From assembly GCA_965242495.1 (NCBI GenBank), contig OZ251446.1:1612001-1676000 (forward strand): a DNA stretch of 64,000 nt. The letters run 5' to 3'. Below are positions 8,551 to 17,990 of this stretch, piece by piece (positions within the stretch are counted from its first letter, which is position 1; every line of letters begins with the position of its first letter). The stretch is from CBDESN01 sp965242495. Lineage in GTDB: Bacteria > Pseudomonadota > Alphaproteobacteria > MPNO01. The translations under genes were made by a program, and so were the position numbers. Below the pieces are notes generated by a model, which saw nothing but the letters and a program-made list of their open reading frames with translations, made no database searches and was not told where the DNA came from.

Positions 8551-9845
8551 CGACGCAGACGATCGGCATGCTCGGCATCGCCGGGCTGGTGGCGCTCACC
8601 TTCGCCCGCGTGCCGCTGGGGGCCGCGATGGGCCTCGTCGGGCTGGCGGGATACGCCGCGATCGACGGCTGGGACACCGCCTTCATCGTGTTCGGCGAGA
8701 CGCCCTACGGGCTCGCGGCCTACACCTTCTCGGTGCTGCCGCTGTTCATCCTGATGGGAAGCGTCGCCACGCGGGCGGGCATGTCCCAGGAGCTGTTCGT
8801 CGCCGCCAACGCCCTCTTCGCCGGCCGCCGCGGAGCGCTGCCCATGGCGACCATCGGGGCCTGCGCCGGCTTCGCCGCGATCAGCGGCTCGTCCGTCGCC
8901 ACCGCGGCGACGTTCAGCCAGATCGCGGTGCCCGAGATGCGGCGCTACGGCTACGATCAGCGGCTCGCCACCGGCTCGGTCGCGGCCGGCGGGACGCTCG
9001 GCATCCTGATCCCGCCGTCGGTCATCATGGTGATCTACGCCCTCGCCGCCGAGGAATCGGTGCCGGCGCTGTTCGCCGCCGGCATGATTCCCGGCCTGCT
9101 GCTGGCTCTCTTCTTCGTCGTCGTCGTCTGGGCGATCGTCCGCGTCCGGCCCGAATGGGCGCCCGCGGGGGTCAGGATGCCGTGGCGCGAGCGGCTCGTC
9201 GCGGCGACCGCGATGTGGAAGCTGGTGGTGCTGTTCGGCCTCGCGGTCGGCGGCATCTACGCCGGCTGGTTCAGCCCGACGGAAGCGGCGGGCGTCGCTT
9301 CCTTCGCCGCCATCGCCATCGCCTTCGCCACCCGCAAGCTGCCCTTCGCCGGGTTCCTCGACTGCCTGATGGACACGATGCGGACGACGGCGATGCTGAT
9401 GTTCATCCTCGTCGGCGCCTGGATCTTCGCCTATTTCGTGGTCCAGACCCGCCTGCCGGCGGCGCTGGTCGAGCTCGTCCATTTCCTCGGCCTCGCGCCC
9501 TGGATGGTGATCCTGATGATCCTCGCCTTCTACATCCTCCTCGGCTGCGTGCTGGAGTCGGTGGCGATCATCCTGGTCACGGTCCCGGTGTTCCTGCCCG
9601 TGGTCACGGCGCTGGGCTACGACCCGGTATGGTACGGCATCCTGATGGTGGTCGTGGTCGAGGTCGGGCTGATCACGCCGCCGGTCGGGCTCAACATCTT
9701 CGTCATCCGCGCGCAGCTGCCCGACGTCCCGCTGGGCACGATCTTCCGCGGCATCGTTCCCTTCCTGGCCGCCGACGCCGCCCTGATCGCGCTGCTGCTG
9801 CTGTTCCCCCAGATCGCGCTATGGCTGCCGAACCTGCTGTATTGA
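8547..9845 (+). CDS. TRAP transporter large membrane subunit (DctM family)
   Basis: A 432-residue polytopic membrane protein, the proton/sodium-coupled permease subunit of the TRAP system. Family hallmarks include LPLFILMGS near residue 65, the GxxSGSSVAT loop and the IPPSVIMVIYA segment after the middle. The GTG start overlaps the stop of the DctQ gene in GTGA, which supports this start over later ATGs. A convergent tRNA-Cys gene begins 36 bp past its stop. Confidence 0.93.
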   Translation: MTTQTIGMLGIAGLVALTFARVPLGAAMGLVGLAGYAAIDGWDTAFIVFGETPYGLAAYTFSVLPLFILMGSVATRAGMSQELFVAANALFAGRRGALPMATIGACAGFAAISGSSVATAATFSQIAVPEMRRYGYDQRLATGSVAAGGTLGILIPPSVIMVIYALAAEESVPALFAAGMIPGLLLALFFVVVVWAIVRVRPEWAPAGVRMPWRERLVAATAMWKLVVLFGLAVGGIYAGWFSPTEAAGVASFAAIAIAFATRKLPFAGFLDCLMDTMRTTAMLMFILVGAWIFAYFVVQTRLPAALVELVHFLGLAPWMVILMILAFYILLGCVLESVAIILVTVPVFLPVVTALGYDPVWYGILMVVVVEVGLITPPVGLNIFVIRAQLPDVPLGTIFRGIVPFLAADAALIALLLLFPQIALWLPNLLY

Positions 9846-9881
9846 CGGCGTCGACGGCGCGGGGCATGGCGGCCGGGGGCG

Positions 9882-9955
9882 TGGAGGCCCGGAGCGGAAT
9901 CGAACCGCTGTGCACAGATTTGCAGTCTGCTGGATAACCACTCTCCCACCGGGCC
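9882..9955 (-). tRNA. tRNA-Cys (GCA)
   Basis: Read on the minus strand the gene folds as a full cloverleaf. The acceptor stem GGCCCGG (9949-9955) pairs with CCGGGCC (9886-9892), the anticodon loop is CTGCAAA with anticodon GCA, and the T arm contains GGTTCGATTCC. The discriminator is U and the CCA end is encoded (9882-9884). It stands alone between the convergent DctM gene and the divergent methyltransferase-like gene. Confidence 0.95.
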
Positions 9956-10077
9956 CCCGGCGGCGAACCGGGTGATACACCGAATCCGGGCGGCGCGAAA
10001 GCCGCGCCGGACGCGCCGTTGCGCGCGGGGCGGCGGGGCGGTATAGGTGGATCGCCCGCGTCGTTCCGGGAGGAGGG

Positions 10078-10734
10078 ATGACCGACCTCGCCGTCGCGCG
10101 TCGGTACATGGTGGACTGCCAGATCCGGACCAACAAGGTCACGGACGAGGCCGTGATCGAGGCGCTCGCCCATGTCCCGCGCGAGGCGTTTCTCGACCAG
10201 CGGCTGGCGACCGTCGCCTATATCGACGAAGACCTGCCGATCGGCGGCGGACGCCATCTGATGGAGCCGATGGTGTTCGCGCGCATCGTCCAGGCCCTCG
10301 CCATCCGGCGGGGCGACGTGGCGCTCGACGTGGGTTGCGGGACCGGCTATTCGAGCGCGGTGCTGTCGCGCCTGGCGACCACGGTGGTGGCGCTCGAGTC
10401 CGACCCCGGCCTCGCCGCGCAGGCGACGCGCAGCCTGGCCGGGCTCGGCATCGACAACGTGGTCGTCGTCGAGACCGCGCTCGCCGACGGCTACCCCAGC
10501 CAGGCGCCCTACGACGTGATCCTTCTGGGCGGGGCGGCGCCGGCGGTCCCGGACGCGCTGAGCGCGCAGCTGGCCGAGGGCGGCCGGCTCTGCGGCGTCA
10601 TCGGCGGCGGCGCGGGGGTGGGCAGGGCGACGCTGCTGACGCGGCGGGACGGCGCGGCGTCCGGCCGCGAGCTGTTCGACGCCAACGTCCCGCTGCTGCC
10701 GGCGTTCGAGCCGGAAACGGGTTTCGCGTTTTGA
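10078..10734 (+). CDS. Protein-L-isoaspartate O-methyltransferase-like protein
   Basis: A 218-residue SAM-dependent methyltransferase of the PCMT family. The glycine-rich SAM motif VALDVGCGTGYSS spans residues 81-93, after the N-terminal family region (ALAHVPREAF, LPIGGGRHLMEP). A strong ribosome site, GGGAGGAGG, lies just before the ATG. The family repairs isoaspartyl residues with SAM. In Alphaproteobacteria a member is often found directly upstream of a tolC-type gene, as here (21-bp gap). True repair activity in this branch is uncertain. Confidence 0.88.
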   Translation: MTDLAVARRYMVDCQIRTNKVTDEAVIEALAHVPREAFLDQRLATVAYIDEDLPIGGGRHLMEPMVFARIVQALAIRRGDVALDVGCGTGYSSAVLSRLATTVVALESDPGLAAQATRSLAGLGIDNVVVVETALADGYPSQAPYDVILLGGAAPAVPDALSAQLAEGGRLCGVIGGGAGVGRATLLTRRDGAASGRELFDANVPLLPAFEPETGFAF

Positions 10735-10755
10735 GCGCCGGGCCGGCGGAAGGCC

Positions 10756-12138
10756 ATGACCGATAACGCGGGCCGACGGAGACGCGCCGCCCTCGCCGCC
10801 GGCGCGGCGATGCTGACGGCGGCCGGCGGCGGCGCCGGCGCCGAGACGCTGAAGGAGGCGCTGGCGCGGGCCTATGAGAACAACCCGACGCTGCTGGCGG
10901 AGCGCGCGCGCCTGCGGTCGACCGACGAAGGCGTAGCCCAGGCTTCGTCCGAGTGGCGCCCGTCGGTGACGGTCAACGGCAATCTCGGCTACCAGCGGCG
11001 CAACGGCGCGGCCGGCGGCGCGCCGGCCTCCTCGACCTCGACGAGGCCGCGCGGCCTGTCGCTGAGCGTCGATCAGAACGTCTACCGCGGCGGGCGCGGG
11101 GCGGCGGGGCTGCGGCGCGCGGAGCATCTGGCGCGTTCGGGGCGCGCGGGGCTGTCGGCGACGGAACAGACCGTGCTGCTCGACGCGGCGACCGCCTATG
11201 TGAACGTGGTGCGCGATCAGGCGGTGGTGCGGCTCAACGTCAACAACGAACGGGTGCTGAAGCGCCGCCTCGAGGCGACGCAGGACCGGTTCCGGGTGGG
11301 CGAAGTGACCCGGACCGATGTCGCCCAGGCCGAGTCGCGCCTGTCGCGGGCGCGCGCCGACCGCATCGCCGCCGAGGGCGCCCTGGCCCGGTCGCGCTCG
11401 ACCTACGGCAAGGTGATCGGCGCGGCGCCGGGCGCGGTCGAGGCGGCCGCGCCGCTGGGCGGGCTGCCGGAGAGCGCGGAGAGCGCCGTCGATCTGGCGC
11501 AGACGGAGAGCTTCGCCGTGCTGCGGTCGGACGAGGCCGAGCGCGCGGCGCGCGAACGGATCGCCGAAGTCGCCGCGGAACTGCTGCCGGTCCTGCGCGT
11601 GTCGGGCGAGGTGAGCCGCGCGGCGGACGCCGCCGGTCGGGGTTCGGAGAGCGATACGGCCTCCGTCACCGCGCGCGTCACGATGCCGCTCTACCAGTCG
11701 GGCGCCGTCCGCTCGCGGGTGCGCGCGGCCAAGCACGACGCGGCGCGGCGCCGCCACGAGCGCGACGCCGCGAAGCGCGACGCCGTCGAGCGGGCGACGG
11801 TCGCATGGGAGGAGCTCGAGGCCGCGCGGGCGCAGATCCAGGCGCTGACCGCCGAGGCGCGCGCCGCCGGGATCGCCCTCGAAGGCGTGCGGCAGGAGGA
11901 ATCGGTCGGCTCGCGGACGCTGCTCGAAGTGCTGGACGCGGAGCAGGAGCTGCTGGACGCGCAGGTCCGGCTGGCGCGGGCGGAGCGCGACCACGTCGTC
12001 GCGTCCTACCGGCTCCGGGCCGCGGTCGGACGGCTGACCGCGCGGGACCTCGAACTCCCGGCGGCCTATTACGACCCGCGCGACAACTATCGCCGCGCCC
12101 GGCGGCAGCTCTTCGGCGTCGGAATCGAAGGCGAGTGA
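10756..12138 (+). CDS. tolC: TolC-family outer membrane efflux protein
   Basis: A 460-residue outer-membrane channel protein for type I secretion and drug efflux. A basic N-terminus and hydrophobic signal sequence (to about residue 29) precede ETLKEALARAYENNPTLLAE, the usual start of the first OEP helix. Two OEP repeats follow, with the family signature of the second repeat (EEELEAARAQIQAL and LLEVLDAEQELLDAQ regions). Length fits TolC. It sits in the conserved alphaproteobacterial order pcm-like, tolC, popZ-like, valS, with a 13-bp gap to the next gene. Confidence 0.92.
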   Translation: MTDNAGRRRRAALAAGAAMLTAAGGGAGAETLKEALARAYENNPTLLAERARLRSTDEGVAQASSEWRPSVTVNGNLGYQRRNGAAGGAPASSTSTRPRGLSLSVDQNVYRGGRGAAGLRRAEHLARSGRAGLSATEQTVLLDAATAYVNVVRDQAVVRLNVNNERVLKRRLEATQDRFRVGEVTRTDVAQAESRLSRARADRIAAEGALARSRSTYGKVIGAAPGAVEAAAPLGGLPESAESAVDLAQTESFAVLRSDEAERAARERIAEVAAELLPVLRVSGEVSRAADAAGRGSESDTASVTARVTMPLYQSGAVRSRVRAAKHDAARRRHERDAAKRDAVERATVAWEELEAARAQIQALTAEARAAGIALEGVRQEESVGSRTLLEVLDAEQELLDAQVRLARAERDHVVASYRLRAAVGRLTARDLELPAAYYDPRDNYRRARRQLFGVGIEGE

Positions 12139-12151
12139 GAGGGCGGAGGCG

Positions 12152-12664
12152 ATGACGGAGCCGCGGCCGGGGCCAGCCCCGGAGAACTCTGTGGGGACGA
12201 TGCGGCCGGGGCCGGCCCCGGCCCCGGAGAACTCGATGGAGGAGATCATGTCGTCGATCCGTCGGGCCGTCGCCGAGGACGGCCGCGTCGGCGGCGCGGC
12301 GGGGGGGGCCGCGCCCGTCGGCGACGACGACGACATCCTCGAACTCACGCAGGAGGTCGTGGACGACGACGGGCGGGCCGCCGACGCGGCGGCGGCGGCG
12401 CGGGGCGGCGGCGGGCTGATGTCGCCGCAGGTCGCCGGCGCCTCGACCGACCGGTTCGTCGCCCTGGCCGCCGCGGTGGCGATGCAGCGATCGGCGCGCG
12501 CCACCGAGATCGGCCATCGGACGGTCGAGGAGATGGTCGGCGACCTGATGCGGCCGATGATCAAGGAGTGGCTCGACGCCAACCTGCCCGCTTTGGTCGA
12601 GCAGCTGGTCGGCCGCGAGATCGACCGCATGTCGCGCCGCGCCGAGGACGAGCTGCGCCGGTGA
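12152..12664 (+). CDS. PopZ/DUF2497-family polar organizing protein
   Basis: A 170-residue protein with the PopZ layout. A short N-terminal helix MEEIMSSIRRAVAED (from residue 30) is followed by a low-complexity acidic and Ala/Gly-rich linker. The conserved C-terminal helices (about 125-170) contain MRPMIKEWLDANLP and LVEQLVGREI. In Caulobacter, PopZ assembles at cell poles and anchors the centromere partition complex. Its place between tolC and valS is typical of Alphaproteobacteria. The N-terminal 29 residues contain an imperfect duplication of RPGPAPENS, so the ATG at 12237 is an alternative start. Confidence 0.87.
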   Translation: MTEPRPGPAPENSVGTMRPGPAPAPENSMEEIMSSIRRAVAEDGRVGGAAGGAAPVGDDDDILELTQEVVDDDGRAADAAAAARGGGGLMSPQVAGASTDRFVALAAAVAMQRSARATEIGHRTVEEMVGDLMRPMIKEWLDANLPALVEQLVGREIDRMSRRAEDELRR

Positions 12665-12726
12665 ACGCATCGGCGGGCCGCCGCGCCCGCGCGAGCGCGG
12701 CCATAGCTGGAGCAACCCGCGAAACC

Positions 12727-15414
<2,688 letters not shown>

Positions 15415-15658
15415 GCCGAACCGGAGCGCGCCCGCCCTGGATTCCCGCTTTCGCGGAGCCTGCCCCCGGCCCGACCGGGGAATGACGGGAGAGGCCTGTG
15501 ACGACGGCCCGAAGGGGGGCCGTCAAAGGCCCCTCGTCCCCACGGAAACAGGAATCGAGATACGAATATGGATTCCCGCTTTCGCGGGAATGACGAGGGG
15601 GGCCTGGGACACCGGCCCCGGGAAGGCCGTCGGCTCGAGGCGGATAGGCCGACAATTC

Positions 15659-15689
15659 GTCATTCCCCCGGTCGAGCCGGGGGAATGAC
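15659..15689. repeat. Second type of palindrome, 13-bp stem
   Basis: A perfect inverted repeat: GTCATTCCCCCGG, a five-base loop TCGAG, and its exact complement. The outer arms (GTCATT and AATGAC) are the same as the flanks of the common 20-bp palindrome. The inner stem and loop differ, and both outer arms are of the GTCATT kind, whereas the common repeat has GTC on one side and CCA on the other. It therefore looks like a sister repeat or a recombined form. Confidence 0.7.
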
Positions 15690-16199
15690 AAAGGGGCCCG
15701 GGACACTGACCCCAGGAATGACGGGAGAGGCCTGTGACGACGGCCCGAGGGGGGCCGTCGCGGCTCCTCCCCTCGTCATTCCCGCGAAAGCGGGAATCCA
15801 GGGCGGGAAAGGACGGGCCTTTGGCGTTCGCCCCGAGCCGACGTCACAGGCCCTTCGTCCCCACGGAAACAGGAATCGGGATACGAATATGGATTCCCGC
15901 TTTCGCGGGAATGACGGAAGGGGGGGCGTATCCGCCTCGAGCCGATGGCCTCCCTCGGACCGTCGTCACAGCCCCCTCCGTCATTCCCGCGAAAGCGGGA
16001 ATCCAGGGCAGGAAAGGACGGGTCCTTGGGCGTACCTCGGACCGTCGTCACAGCCCCCTCGTCCCCACGGAAGCAGGAATCGGAATACGAATATGGATTC
16101 CCGCTTTCGCGGGAATGACGGAAGGGGGGGGTGTATCCGCCTCGAGCCGATGGCCTCCCTCGGACCGTCGTCACAGCCCCCTCCGTCATTCCCGCGAAA

Positions 16200-16276
16200 G
16201 AGCGTGTGAAGAAATCCCGAGACGTCCGCGTGGGCGTCGGTTCAGCCGACCAAGCGCGCGAAATTCCCGGGCGCGT
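16200..16276 (+). repeat. 77-bp structured repeat, copy 2
   Basis: Starts directly after the half palindrome ATTCCCGC-GAAA at 16188-16199 with GAGCGTGTGAAGAAATCCCG and ends where GGGAATGAC resumes at 16277. It contains the hairpin GTCGG-TTCAG-CCGAC. It forms the outer left border of a larger unit that reaches the right end of the IS at 17931. That unit, from the acceptor GAAA to the GAAA after 17931, recurs whole at 25904-27635. Confidence 0.65.
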
Positions 16277-16352
16277 GGGAATGACGGGAGAGGCTTGTAG
16301 CGACGGCCCGAGGGAGGCCGTCGCGGCCCCCTCTCTCGTCATTCCCGCTTTC

Positions 16353-17931
16353 GAGCGTGTGAAGAACCCCTTGGCGTTTGGGATGGGTCGTGATTCTGTG
16401 GGTTGGTCGTTGGTTTGTGAGGGAGGGTTGTTATGTCGGTTGTGGGAGGTGCTCGCTGCATGCGCCCGGATCGTCATCAGTTGGAGTGGCGGATGGTGGA
16501 TTTGGATGGGACGCTTGCGCCGGATCATCGGGCGCGTGTGGTTTGGGGTTTCGTGTCGGGCATGGATCTGAGCGCGTTTTATGCGCGGATCGGTTCTCGT
16601 GAGCATGGTTCGGGTCGGCCTGCGGCGGACCCTGCGGTTTTGTTGGCGTTGTGGCTGTACGCGACGTTGGAGGGAGTGGGTTCGGCGCGTCGTCTTGCGC
16701 ATCTGTGCGAGAGTGACATGGCGTATCGGTGGCTGTGTGGAGGTGTGCGAGTGAACTACCATGGTCTGAGCGATTTCCGGGGTGGGCATGGGGCTGTGCT
16801 GGATGGTCTATTGAGCGAGCAGGTTGCGGCGCTTGTGGCGTCGGGGATGGTGAGTTTGGAGGAGGTGGCGGTTGACGGGACGAAGGTTCGAGCGAGCGCG
16901 GGTTCGGGTTCGTTTCGCGGCGAGCGGGGTTTGTCGGGCTACGAGGCGGCGGCGCGGGAACGGGTTGCGGCGCTGAGGTCGGAGTTGGCGAGCGATCCGG
17001 CGGCCGGGTCGCGGCGTCTTCGCGCGGCGCGGGCGCGGGCCGAACGCGAGCTTGCGGAGAAGGTTGCGGCGGCGCGGAAACAGCTTGCGGCGTTGCGCGC
17101 GGAGAAGGCGGGGCGGTCTCGGACGCACAAGAAGGCGGAGAAGAAGAAGCCGGGGCCGAAGGTCTCGACGACGGATGCGCAGGCGCGCCGGATGCGGTTT
17201 GCCGACGGCGGTGTGGGGGCGGGGTACAATCTCCAATTGGCGGTGAGCACCGATAGTCACGTCATTGTGGGGGTCCAGGAGACGGATCGTCGCAACGACG
17301 CGGGTTTGGCGGGTTCGATGGTTGAGCAGATCGAGCGGCGCTATGGCGCGCGCCCGGCGCGCTTGCTGGCGGATACGCGCTATGCCGCGCGCAAGGACGT
17401 GCTGGCGTTGGGTGGGAAGGGGGTGGAGGTTTACACGCCGCCGGCTCCGGTGAAACAGGCGGCGAAGGCCGAGAGCGTGCGCCGTCGTGAACGCGGACGC
17501 GCCGGCGAACCGGTTGCGTTGCAGGCTTGGCGCGCCCGCATGGCGAGCGAGGCGGGGCAAACGATCTATCGTCGTCGCATGAGGGTCGAGGGGGTCAATG
17601 GCGTCGTCAAGCAACGGGGATTGGGCCGCCTTGTGGTCCGCGGGCTTGCCAAGGTGCGGGCGGTGGCGTTGCTGCACGCTCTGGCGCACAATCTGTGGCG
17701 CGGTCATCGGCTCGCCTGTATGGCCGGATGAGCATCGCAACCCGCCCTGCCGCCGCCCCGCCCCTTGCCCGACCCATGCCGGGAGCGGCTTGAAACCCGC
17801 CGCCGCGCACGACCGCCGCCGCGCCGGACGAACCCACCACCCAACGCCCTAACCCGCCGCCGCCGCACGACCGCCACACCGAACCGGCAGGGTCCTATCC
17901 CTAACGAACGCCAAGATTCCTTCACACGCTC
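16353..17931 (+). mobile_element. IS1182-type insertion sequence, copy 1 (1579 bp)
   Basis: A complete insertion sequence carrying one transposase gene. The left end GAGCGTGTGAAGAACCCCTT and the complement of the right end, GAGCGTGTGAAGGAATCTTG, form imperfect terminal inverted repeats that stay similar through TTGGCGTT. The right end is followed by GAAAGCGGGAAT, the right half of the palindrome. The left end is preceded by ATTCCCGC-TTTC. The copy at 26057-27635 shows no base difference that I can see. Base usage (many TTG, GTT, GGTT) is unlike the surrounding genes, as expected for acquired DNA. Confidence 0.9.
16433..17731 (+). CDS. IS1182-family DDE transposase (copy 1)
   Basis: A 432-residue transposase with an N-terminal DUF772-like domain (about 30-130) and a DDE catalytic core. 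Likely catalytic residues are the Asp in VAVDGTKV, the Asp in LLADTRY and the Glu in RVEGVNGVVK. A Lys/Arg-rich helical insert lies between the first and second Asp. The start follows a GAGGGAGGG ribosome site; the ATG at 16460 (MRPDRHQLEW) is an alternative. The gene is intact and identical to the second copy, so the element is probably recently active. Confidence 0.92.
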   Translation: MSVVGGARCMRPDRHQLEWRMVDLDGTLAPDHRARVVWGFVSGMDLSAFYARIGSREHGSGRPAADPAVLLALWLYATLEGVGSARRLAHLCESDMAYRWLCGGVRVNYHGLSDFRGGHGAVLDGLLSEQVAALVASGMVSLEEVAVDGTKVRASAGSGSFRGERGLSGYEAAARERVAALRSELASDPAAGSRRLRAARARAERELAEKVAAARKQLAALRAEKAGRSRTHKKAEKKKPGPKVSTTDAQARRMRFADGGVGAGYNLQLAVSTDSHVIVGVQETDRRNDAGLAGSMVEQIERRYGARPARLLADTRYAARKDVLALGGKGVEVYTPPAPVKQAAKAESVRRRERGRAGEPVALQAWRARMASEAGQTIYRRRMRVEGVNGVVKQRGLGRLVVRGLAKVRAVALLHALAHNLWRGHRLACMAG

Positions 17932-17990
17932 GAAAGCGGGAATCCAGGGCGACGGCATCGGTTTCCGCAGGGCGGACGCGGCGACGCCGG

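Larger units (their letters stand above)
15415..16352. repeat. Palindrome array upstream of IS copy 1
   Basis: About 0.94 kb without genes, built from the 20-bp palindrome and spacers. Complete palindromes lie at 15572-15591, 15778-15797, 15893-15912, 15983-16002 and 16097-16116, in both orientations. Incomplete ones lie at 15441-15456 (right half replaced by a GCCTGCCCCC hairpin sequence), 16188-16199 (joined to the 77-bp element) and 16341-16352 (joined to the IS). Spacers repeat phrases such as GTCCCCACGGAA and CGCCTCGAGCCGATGG. Peptides read from open frames here only reflect the repeats. Confidence 0.88.
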
